Shown here one piece after another: positions 24,001 through 36,000 of a stretch of 64,000 nucleotides of DNA. Position 1 is the stretch's first letter, and every line of letters starts with the position of its first letter. A model generated the notes under the pieces. That model was not told the origin of the DNA. It searched no databases and saw only the letters and a list, made by a program, of their open reading frames with translations. Position numbers and translations under genes: made by a program. The DNA comes from Tetracentron sinense (lineage: Eukaryota; Streptophyta; Magnoliopsida; Trochodendrales; Trochodendraceae), in NCBI GenBank assembly GCA_015143295.1, contig CM026561.1, positions 43,900,875-43,964,874 of the forward strand, written 5' to 3'.

Positions 24001-27000
24001 CTTCTACAGCCAACATCAAATTTTTGCAATGCAAGGTTTAAAACTTTGCTTCCAAGAAAATGGAAAATACAAAAAGGGTAATAATTCCAAGGCATGGTTT
24101 TAAAACTCGACACATTTTCTAATGTTTCTTTTGAATTGTGCCCAATTCATTGGCACCAACATGTGACATAAAATATACAACATTTCCGGATGAATTTCCT
24201 AATGTTTCAGTACATTTATTGTCAATCATATGGAATTATTACTTTTTTAATTATATTAATACAATGTCGGTGGAGAGAATACTAATCTTAGACAAAAAGG
24301 GTAGTTTTTGTAAAACAAAAATGTTGCACGAGAGCTGTTGTTTGGACTTTTTAATAAGTATTAGAACAAAATGTTTAGCCGGCATGTATGGAAATGTTGA
24401 AAGAGAGATCCTTGTGGAATGTGTGTCAGTAATTTACACAGACCATGTTATTGGTGTAACTTTCAGATGTGGAGTCAAGGTGTCTGCTGTTTGTAGTCTC
24501 TATAGAGCATGCCTCTTATAAGTACCATAAAGTATAAATTATGTCAAGACATGGTGTATATTAAGGAACACCAACATGGATGGGTAAAATACTTTTATAT
24601 GATAATACTAGCAGAGACCCTGTGTGATGCATGGGTGTGAATAAAAAATATAAATAAATAAATCTCTACAAACTCTCTATCACTCTTATCAAAATCCCCT
24701 AAAATTTCTCTAATGGGTTAATACGTCACTACATTCTCTCTCTATCATTCTTATCTCTATCCCTCTTATCACAATCTCCTAAAATCCCTCTTATCATAAT
24801 CCCCTAAAATCCCTCCAATAGATTCTCTCTATCGTATTACAATCCCCTAAAAATACTCCTCCTTAGAGGTGCCACATCAACACCTCTAGAATTCCAAGGA
24901 TTGGAGTTTGGAGATCAAAGAGGAGAGTCTTATTTCTTTATATTATCACATAGATACCTATATTTAGAAATGGCTCACAACGTACAAGTGAACAGAAAAG
25001 GCAAGAATTAAGAATGGTAGGTCAACTTGTCTCTGCATCATGTTACTTAAATGTCCGCCCACCAAGTTGTGTGGTGTCCCTTGCATGGCTAAGAGAAAAC
25101 TTCGTAGAGAATTTTCAGGAGGATTGTAAGAATAGTATGTTGTACACAGAGTAGCAAAACCTCCGGGTGATTTCTAGGTGATCAAATTTTGATTTTTTTT
25201 TGTTGAATTTTGAAGACTAGAGACATTCATATATCATTGAAAATTACGATTTAAAAAAAAAAAGACATCATAGATAAGTCCAAAATGTCAGTGCAAAGAA
25301 ATAATACCACTAGATTTTACAGAGTAGTGAACTAATGAATGCCAAATAAAATGGAAAGCAATATAATTTAGTGGCTTAGTGCAAAAAAATTCGGAAATGA
25401 ATGTTTAGGGTTAACACTTTTCAACAGAGAGATTCATATACAGAAACCCTAAACAAAGTACCCCAAATTGTCAAGACTTTTCGTTTCTTTTTCTTCTTGA
25501 TAGGTCAGAGTGAAATTTATTCACAGCAGTATACAAAGTTGAAATAAAGGATTAGCCAATCCAAAAGCTTGAGAGCTACACAAAAACATTCTTGTACACT
25601 CGGGAAAATATGCAAAAATCAATGGCACAAACACACATCTATTGAAAAGCTTTTGAGTCTTTACAAGGAAAATTGACCATTCCTTGTAACAAACGTTTTT
25701 AATAAGAATATTTCTATATATTTGACTAGGGATAATGTATTATTTATTAATAAAGCAAAAATATAATTGATAACAAATACATATCATGATTGCAGAAACT
25801 ATAAGAATGATATGCACCCATTCTTCCTAGGGTTTTCTGTAATAAACTATTTCAGCCTTCATTTGGAATATGGACATTTCTTGTATAATATATCAGTTAA
25901 TGGGTTGCTGAGAATTCTAATAGCATATATGATATAACCATTCAAAACAATCATGTATTAAAACAGAATGTTTGCTGATTAGTAAAGAACATGTCTGCGA
26001 ATTAGAAATTTTTTATTCTATGCTATAGTCATGTAGGACACACTCCAATCTTTGAGAGCCATATATAGCACAATTTCATGGATGAGGCGACTGTCTAGTG
26101 ACTAAGTCTGGATGGACCAATTTTGTTTGAAATATGAGATGATGTGGCAGCCTCTTAGGGTTCAATGTGTTTTCCATCTCACCTTCTTCTCTCATGTGCC
26201 AATATTCAGCCCAACAAAAATTTGCCAGGTGGCAAACAGAGGACATGGTTTCTCATGTTTATTATGCACAAAATATAAAGAAGGGTAAATTACACTGGCT
26301 TCCTCTGAGGTTTTGTGAAATTTCACAAACCCCCCCTCTAGTTTCTGAAATAACACTGCCCTCCCCTGTCAGGCTTGTCAAGTTAACACCGTTACTCTTT
26401 TACAATTTTACCTCCATTACTTGAGGAAACACGGCTAAGGGTGCACACAAGCCGAGCTAGCTCGATGGCTTGGCTTGGTTCAGCTCCCAAACTCGACACA
26501 TGTCCTCAACCGTGGTCAGGATTCACTCATCCCTAAGGTTAAATAATCTAACCTTTGTTTTAGAAAAAATATTTTTTTTAAATTAACCACATGAGTAAGT
26601 GAATCATAAGCAAGGTTAATTTTTTTTTAAAAAAAATTCAAAACACTAAGAATAGATTATTTAACCTTATGGATGAGTGAATCTTAACCACAGTTAATGG
26701 ATGTCAAAGAGGACATGTGGCGAGCTTAGGAGGTGTAAGTGTACCACCCAACATAATGTGCAATGCATGCTACCACTCTAATTAACCTTGGTTCTTAAAA
26801 AAAAAAACTTAGGTTGATTATGCTTAACCACAATCTAGAAAGCACGGATACTTCAAATAGGTCCTCCAACCCGTATTGGATACACCTCCGATACGGCGGG
26901 ATACGTACGAGATAAGGCTTAGACGTATCCGGTTAATTTAAAACAATTTTTTTATTTCGGATACGGTAGGGATACGGCATGGATACGTAGGGATACGGCC

Positions 27001-30000
27001 GAGATATGGACATGATTTTTTTTTTTTAGGGACCCGGGGGTGTGACCCTATCTCTTTTGTTTTTGCATGGGCATGGTTTTCTTTATATTTTGCTTAGTGG
27101 ATGATAGGATGACTTTCTTTTTTGCTTAGTGGATGATGAGATGACCCTATTTCTTTTGCTTTTGCATGGACATGGTCTTTTTTATACATAAACAGAACTG
27201 AACCAATGGTGTTATTTTATAATTATAATACAAAATATAGTATTATTATTATTTTAAAAAAAATTACAGATGTATCCTGGCCGTACCCGTATCCAATTTT
27301 TTTAGGTTCTGCCGTATCGTTGTACCCGTATCATATCGTACCCGTATCCGTATCCGTGCTTCCTAGACCACAATTAAAGGGAGCTCTACAAGCTGCCACA
27401 TGTCCCTTTTAACACCCACTAACTGTGGTTAAGATTCACTCACCCCTAGGATTCATCCATCTAACCTTCGTTTTAGGAAAAAAATATTAAACTTAGGTTA
27501 ATTATGCTTAACCACATTAAAGGGTCTCTATAAGCCGCCGCATGTCCCTTTTCATACCCTCTAACTATGTTTAAGATTCACTCACTCCTAGAGTTCATCT
27601 ATCTAACCTTTGGTTTTTTAGAAAAAATATATATTTACTTTATGTTGATACTATTAACCATAGTTTTGGAAATATATATTTACCTTAAATATATACTTAC
27701 CAAACCCGATTACCATTTATTTTAGTGTATTAACTGACTTTGTCTTTAAGAAGGGTAATTTAGACATTTTAAAATGTTTAAATGATTACATCGTCAAAGT
27801 CATCAATGTAAGTAACGGCAAACCAACGGAAGGGGGTATGTGTTACGGACAACTGAAGTTGAGGAGAGGGTAGTGTAATTTTAGAAACTAGAGGGGAGGT
27901 TTCTGAAATTTCACCAAACCTCAGGGAGGTCAGTGTGACTTACCCTATAAAGAATTTCAACTGGAATTTTTAGGGGAAGTATGGAGCAGATACAGACAAG
28001 GTCACTTTAAATGTGACTAGAAACGTGGAGACCTTTTAGAGAATAAATTTACACTGCCTGTCCAGAAAATCTTTGCCGTGTATAATATATACAATACAGC
28101 AGGGAAACAAATGCAATATAAAATAGTTCTACCCTAAATGTAGTGTTAAAAAGTATTGGATGCATGCATTCAACATGTTCTTTTTTTCCTGAAAATTTAC
28201 ACCCCCATGGGTACCTGAAGATGAGGAGTGAATTTCTTCCTTACCTATTTCTAAAAGCAGTTTTGAGTTGATAACAAAGAAAATAACAAAACAAATCAAA
28301 TCAGAAGTCAACCTGGTGTGCTCGGCGGGCCAGCTGAGCTGTGTGTATACGGCGAGCAATGCTTGAAACCCTCTCTCGCGCAAAAGAGTCATCCAAAACA
28401 GAATCATCACCTACAGCACGCACTGCAGCTGCCATGGCTGCGGCCTCCCTACTGCCAACATTTGGAATAGAGGATAAAAGAGAAGCTTCTATCTCCTTCC
28501 ATCTCCGTTCTTCCTTCTCCAAGAGTGCCTTTCTTCTTTCTTTACCCTTTCCCTCCTCTTCACGTCTCTGCATTAAGATTTCTTCTTCCATCTCCTTTTC
28601 TCTAATATAACTACAACATTGATATGGATATAAAATTCAGAAATACATAGAAAAGGGCAAAAGAGTCTTCAATAAGATAAACAAAGATGAAAGACCCCAC
28701 AACACGGGATAAAGGTAGAGGTCCACCTCTCCTGAATGATTTCAAACTGCCTACGGTCTTCAGGCATCCATTTTTTAATTTTCTTGGCACTTAGGTCTGA
28801 AAAACCTATGCTGTCAAGAAAGAGTCTCAGACGGACTTCATCCTGCCATAGCATAAATAGTAATCCATAGGTAACACTATAACATCTAAAATATAGATAA
28901 ATCATAACTGTAATCATTCTCATTCACCTGTATCCGCTCCGCCTTAGCAGTCAAACCAAGCAAAAGAAGCAAATAGCCACCAAACCTATCCCACATGTAC
29001 ACCCATTCTGTATCAATTGCCTCTTCTAAAGCCAGAATGCGTGCATGAGCACACATTTCTCTTCTGTGGGCTACATCACTGGATAATTCATGATGAAATG
29101 TCCTTCCAGTTCTCATTCTGCAGAAGAACAACCCTGCAGCCAGTTCCTCATTCCTCAGACGATCTCTTAATTTCATGACATCTGCTCTAGGGAGCACAAA
29201 ATTTCCTGCCCTGTCCCGCATAATGGTAGGGTCTCCAACCAAAAGAGCAGCTGAACTAGCAGACCTCTGTGGTGCTGAATAAGTTCCAGATAGCGCATTT
29301 CTAGTCTGCAAGGTAAAAAAAAGCAACTTCCCATTAAAAATTAATCACGGTAGTAAATGATAATCAAGTTTTGGGGGGGAAGTTCATTGGAAATTTGTTA
29401 GGAATACGGCATGGTTGTTAAAGGCGTCGCTTAGGCGACCAAACGCTCTATTGGGACCAGGTGGCTTCCCGCCTAGGCGGTCATTATTAAAAATCTGATA
29501 TATGTAATATTACTATTGCTTCAAGGTATAAAATTCATTTTAATTGAAAATGGCAATTGCAACAAAAAAAATGATATTTTATATGTTTCTCGTATCTTTT
29601 ATCATATAATATGTTTTGTATACCCAGCAAAAAAAAAAAGATTTGCCGATAGAAGAAGAAGAAAGAATAGACCGTATGGTGTCAAGTAAGTTTCCATCAT
29701 TCTAACATGTCCTCTCTCACTCAATAGGTGGACCAATTGGTGACTACCTCTCTCTCTCCCTCTGTTTGTGAGTGGACCACATGGTCCCCCTTTGTTTTCT
29801 GCATGATTGTTAAAGGCGCCGTTACGCCTGAGGCAATCCCCTAGGCAACTAGGAGCACAGTTGGGCCTACGTGGCCCAATAAAAGAAGACATTTGCGCCC
29901 CAAAATCTCTCTAGGGCCCCCAAAAACTCTTATAAACCCCTTTAAAAGAGTCTTTTAGAATTTAAATAAGTATAGGCCTCATAGTACAATATACTATGAG

Positions 30001-33000
30001 GCCTATACTTAAGTATATATGTTTTACTTATTATATGTTTTTATATTACCTTTTTTAGGCATAACCAAAAAGAAGAAAGGAGAAGAAGAGGTACGAACTC
30101 TTTTTCCCCCTCCCCATCTCTTTCTCCCCATGTTAGGCTATTTTTTATTCAGTCCCTCTCTCCCCTATTCGGCAATCACAATTGAATGTTAGGCTAATTT
30201 TCTATTTTTTTACTCTCTCTCTCCAATTATTATATAATATTTATTGTTTTGTTTTTTTTTTATCCCAAACACTTGAAATCCCCCTTTATTATTCTTAGAA
30301 CTATCTCCAAGGATGGTTCTATCGAAGTGCATTTTGGCAATAGAGATTTGGCAATTTATATGAATTGTAGGCCCCTTATTCAGGAAAATGTAGGAAATAA
30401 AGATCTCATATTGGGGGAAATTTCTGCTGCAAAGAGTTCATCAGGCAACGCCTAAGGCATCCATGGGTCTATCACCTCAACTCGTCTAGTTGCCTTGACA
30501 ATCATAGTAAATGGTTCAGTTTAAAAAGCTGCAATATCTAGGAAGATAATTATGTATCTTAAAAGAAAAAATAAGAAATGAATTGTGATGCAAAAAAATA
30601 TTTCAACACCAACTGCTTACTAGAATTAGGAAATATCTTACAAAGATTCCCTCCTTCAATAAAAACTAAATTCTATTCCCACAATCTTGAAAAATAACAG
30701 TTATATTAATATATATATATATATATATTGTTGATAATATTAGTATAATCAGTACTTTTATTAAGGGAGATTTGACATTTTGGTTTGGGACATAGATGTG
30801 ATTTTTAAAATTCTTAACATATAAGTGATTTAGAGGAAGGGTCGTCCATTAAGAGAAATGGTCCCTTCTTTCTCGTGATTTCTCCTTCTTCCTTCTTCAA
30901 TGTTCATTTAAACCATAAATTAAAGCGAATATGGTACCAAAGCAATAAGATTCGATTTGTGTTAGGGTTTTTTTTCATTTTCTCTTTCACTTCTCTTTTT
31001 CTTCTTCTCACGTCAATAACCCATCGTCCCCTAGGGTTTGACATTTTTAAAAATATTCATGGGACTTCGATCCCATGTTGTGTTCATGGTGGCAAAGTGA
31101 CATAATATCCCTCTTAGTGTGAAGAAAACCACGAGGGAATGACATGTTGTCTTGAAGTTTAAATGCTAAAATCACATAAAGTTAGATTGTGTGATGTTGA
31201 AGACATTATAAAGGTGATCGTGTATATGTTGACATCGGAAAAGCCAAAAGAAGACTCCAACAATATGGGATTTTCGTCATGAAGGTGATTGTGTATATGT
31301 TGACACCTTTATGAGGGACTTCATTTAGCTTGTTTTTAGCTAATATTTGATTTAAAATGAGTTTTATGCAAGATATCCAAGTTTTTCCTTGCATATGGAA
31401 GCGTTTCTTAGCGTGTCCTAATCCTTTCTAGCATATCCAACCAATATGCCCGATAAGTATCCTAAAACCGCCTTACCGATACTCCATCCGATATCGATAT
31501 TGTGAACCATAGTTTCATAAACTAATGTAACAGATGAATGAATAGGAGTAAAGTGAAAAGAAGAAAACACACTGACTCCTCAGTCATGTGACCTGCCACA
31601 AAATCAATAACACACGGAGTAGACTGATTAGTAACAAGGTAAGCGCTACTTGATCTTACGAAGGTAGCAACGGAGGGGTTGGATTACGGGTCAAAGGTTG
31701 CTGGCTCTTAATAAACCTAGCATACTCTTCACGAGATGTCATAATCAAATCTCTAATAGTGTTGGCAGAATATTGTGTAGTATGACTGCCTGAGACCTTC
31801 GGATCTTGATGATCTTTAGCAATATAAGCCTGATTAGCCCACACAATCTTACCATGGAGATTCCAACATGTGTCAACTGTGCCCCCCTCATATCGCAATG
31901 CCAACATTTGTGGTTACCTCAGTCTCTGCCACCCATACCAAGAGACATACAGCCTCCACGTCCACCACGACTCATATCTCTACCCGAGGATGATACCAAA
32001 GATGACCTAGTACCTAAATCTGCCATAGTACCACTCCCTATAGATTCTCTCTGCAAGCGAGCATAGACCTCTAAAACAGATGGGAAATCATTGCCTCCCA
32101 GTATCTGAGTCTGAGCCCTGACCAGCTCATATTCAAGAGCAAGTCCTGACAACAATCCAGCAACACAAAACTCTACCCTTTCTATTTTTCATAATCTCCA
32201 TATCAAGGATAAGTGGTTCGTAGTTTCGTACACATTAATTCTTCCCGCATGCCCTTCAATGTCGAATAGTACTCTCCCAATGACTAGTCCCTTTTCTGAA
32301 CACTAAACAGTTCTTGATATAACTGGTAACACGGCTAATGTTTTTATCGGATGAGTACATATCCTTCAACATGTCCCGTATTTCCATGTAAGTGTACAAA
32401 AACTTTACATTAGTGCTAATGGAGGGCTCCATATTGTTCCACAATCATGTCATAGTGGGCCTCCAAATGAGTGGGACTGACATCGGATTTTGTTTTTAAG
32501 TGATGAAAAATCATCGATTTCTCATAAAAAAAAGGGTCTTGATTTTTTAAAAAACATTATCGTACGATATGCCCGATTTTTTAAAAGTGGGTTGAAAGCC
32601 TAATATACGAAGTGTATCGAAAGGGTATCGGGCGTTTCAGAAAGGGTATCGGGCATATCAGAAAGGGTATCGGGTGTATTGGTCTGATACACTCGATACC
32701 CTAGAATATATCTAGGTACCCGTTCAGGTTTCTCGAATACCTCAAACAATCGATACGTATCAGGCCTTTTAAGACCATGGATGGAACTTTGTCTAAAGTT
32801 CTTGGAAAAGGTTCACTGCAGTGTGAGATTTGTCAGTTGAGTAAACATCATCGTGCATCCTTCCAATGGAGGGTGGATAGGTATTGTGATACTCCATTTT
32901 CTTTGATAGATTCTGATATTTGGGGCCTGCTCAGTTTCCAACTACTGTTGGATGTCATTATTCTGTTATTTTCATTGATGATTGCACTCATATGACATGG

Positions 33001-36000
33001 TTATATTTGTTGAAAGATCGTTTCAAGCTTTATTCTGTGTATGTTCAATTCATGTTGAAATTAAGAATCAATTTAGTATGAATGTGTCTTTTAGATTTGA
33101 TTGTGGTAGAGAGTATATGTCCAATGTTTTTCAAAAATATTTGTCTGCTAATGGTATACTGTATACTGCACCAAACATTATGTTCATATACTCAACAGAA
33201 TGGTGTTTGCAAATGAAAGAACAGAGCCCGAAGTAGCCCATGCATTAGTTTTAAATATGAACATCCCTAAACACTTTTGGGGGGATGGTGTCCTCACTGC
33301 CTGCTTCCTAATTAACCGTATGCCTTCTTCAGTTTTAGAAACTAAAACTCCTTTCTCTAGCTTATTAAAGGCTTCTCTGTTTTCCATTCCTCCTAAAGAA
33401 TTTGGTTGAGTATGATTCAAGCATAAGGTAAAGACAAATTTGAGACTCATGCTACAGTGTACTTTCCTTGGTTATTCCTGACCACAAAAGGTATTGATGT
33501 TATAGTCCATCTCTTCGAAAACATTTTGTATGTGTCGATGTCAACTTCTTTGATCCACTCCCTTCTACCAAAGTCAGGTCGAAGCAGTAACATTCATACC
33601 AAGCTGAGAGCCATGTTCTTTTTTTCATACTGGTTTCCAAGAAGACTGATGCCACCAGGCCCACAGAAAGAGCATCTATTTGAAGAGCGAAGCGTAAACA
33701 GGCTCCACCAACTGAACTTGCTCCCCCAATGTATATATTTATGGAAGATCCACCTCCAGAGCTAACTCTAGATGATATTCCTATAGCCTTTCGTAAAAGT
33801 AAGCGTATTTGTACTGACCATCCGATTTCTAAGTTCACTTCTTTCAATGGTCTTTCTCCTCATTTTCATACATTTGCCTTCGCTATCTCTTCATGTTCTA
33901 TTCCCAAGTCCCATCAAGAGGCTTTTATTCATGCTAGTTGAGGGAAACTATAGAGGGATGAGATCTCTGCTCTTCACATTAATTATACTTAAGATTTGGT
34001 GACTCTTCATCCTCTAAAAAAAGGCAGTTGGTTGCAAATGGGTATATATCATCAAATATAATCCATATGGTATAGTTGAGCGACTGAAGGCTTGCCTTGT
34101 TGCAAAAGGGTACGCTCAGTACTATGGCATTGACTTTTCAGAGACATTCTCCCCTGTTAAAAAGCTCAATTCTATTCAAGTAGTGATCTCCATTGCCGAC
34201 AATCAGGTGTGGCCCTGATTTCAGCTTCATGTGAAGAATGTGTTTCTTCCTTCTGATTTAATAGAGGTGTACATGGAGCAACCGCCTGGGTTTGTTCCTC
34301 AAGGGGAAAGAGTATGTAAACTCCACAAGGCTACCAATGGCTTGGTGCAATCAGCCCGGGCTTGGTTCGATAAATTTAGTCAGGTGATCACTGCATAAGG
34401 TCTTCATCAAAGCGAGGCAGATCACTCTCTATTTATTCACTGTATCAAAGCAGGTCACATAGTTCTCATTGTGTACATTGATCATATAGTGATCATAGGG
34501 AATGGCAATTTTGATATTGATAAGTTAAGCATCACTTTCACATTAAAGATCTAGGGCAATTATGGTACTTTCTTGAGATTAAAACTGCACAATCAAATAC
34601 TAGGGTAAATTTTTCTCATAGAAAGTATGTTCTAGGCATTTTATCTGAGACGAAATTATTGAGAGCTAATCCAGTTACATCCCCCATGGATCGTAATTGT
34701 AAACTTGTGTCAGATCAGAGGGAGCTTATTGATAGTCCAAAGAGGTATAGAAGGCTTGTGAGCAGCTAATCTACTTGACGATTACTAGAGATGACATTTA
34801 CATTCGCTGTCAGTGTTGTTAGTTTATGCAGACTCCTCATGCTCCTCACATGAGGGCAGTCATCCATTTCCTTCGTTACCACGAGAGTGCTCAAGGTAAA
34901 GGCATCTTGTACAGGGATAATGGCCATCTAAATGTTGAGGCATATTCAGATGCAGATTGGAAAGAATCTCCATCCGATAGAAGAGATCTAATACTAGGAA
35001 TTGTACCTTTGTTGGAGGTAACCTGGTAAGTTGGAGAAGTAAGAAGCAAAGTATTGTAGCAAAATCTAGTGTTGAAGCGGAGTATAGGATGATGCCCTTA
35101 CTACTAGTGAGCTATATTATGGATTAAATCACAGATTGCGGAGCTTGGATTTCCTATTGATGACAATAGGAAAAAGATTCAGTCCAAGCTGGGCATAATG
35201 ATATATATGCTCCATCGTGAGGGGGAGTGTTATAGTATTAGATTAATCATTACTTTTATTATGGGTGGGATTGACAATTTTGTTTGGGACATAGACGTAA
35301 TGGAGATGTCCATTAAGAGAAATGGTCCCTTCTTCCTCTTGATTTTTCCTTTTCCTTTCTTCATTGTTCATTGAAACCATAATTTAAATCGAATATGTAT
35401 ATAGTTACAGACTTGCACTATGAGTAATAGAAAGTGCGAAATTGAAAAAATAAAAATTACAAACGAAAATCAAGCACCATGAGTCAGTGACTAAAAAATG
35501 CTGGAACAATCAAGCTTAACATGAAATACTAAACTGCCCAGGAAACAAAAACAACATATGTATATAGTTCAACACTGATCAGTTTTGCAAAAGTTGATTT
35601 ATTGACTGTAAATCATTTAGATCTAAGAGCTACACACAATGTTTTTTTTTTTTTGATCGATAATCAAAGAAATATATTAAAAAAGGAAAATAATTACAAG
35701 ATTGAGGGAGAATAATACAAACAGGAGTTTACAATAGCGTAAACTGAAAATTAAAATAGAGTAACGGCTCCTGTTTTGTGATATCTATCATCTCAACACA
35801 GGACCCAAATCCACTCATCCATCCCGAAACGAATCCCAGTCCAATAACAATAGACAAATACGATCTCAAATATGAGAAATAGAGGATGGGGAGTTCTCAA
35901 AAACTCTCATATTCCTCTCTTTCCAAAGGGACCACGAGATAGCTCCAGGAAGCACCGCCCAAATTGCTCTCTTAGCACTATTCGCACTAACCAATGACTA

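Larger units (their letters stand above)
23921..28312 (-). other. DEK1: DEK1 intron 21 (4.4 kb) with DNA transposons
   Basis: A GT-AG intron. It holds a small Helitron-like element (24608-24954), AT-rich unique DNA to 26273, and a MULE-type TIR element (26283-27945) containing a hAT-like MITE. No extra exon is evident. Confidence 0.85.
30729..35395 (+). mobile_element. LTR-bounded Ty1/copia element, decayed, with inverted gag segment
   Basis: The 5' LTR is 30729-30931. A PBS-like TGGTACCAAAGC follows at 30932. Pol is on the + strand from about 32790: [61 protein letters not shown] pieces near 34040-34400 include [20 protein letters not shown] and [20 protein letters not shown]. RNase H-type [17 protein letters not shown] lies near 34940. 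The PPT gggggag at 35221 precedes the 3' LTR (35228-35395). Flanking 5-mers TATAT/TGTAT match at 4 of 5. Gag-like frames at 31656-32444 lie on the - strand, opposite to pol. Multiple stops make it dead. It is antisense to DEK1. Confidence 0.85.
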
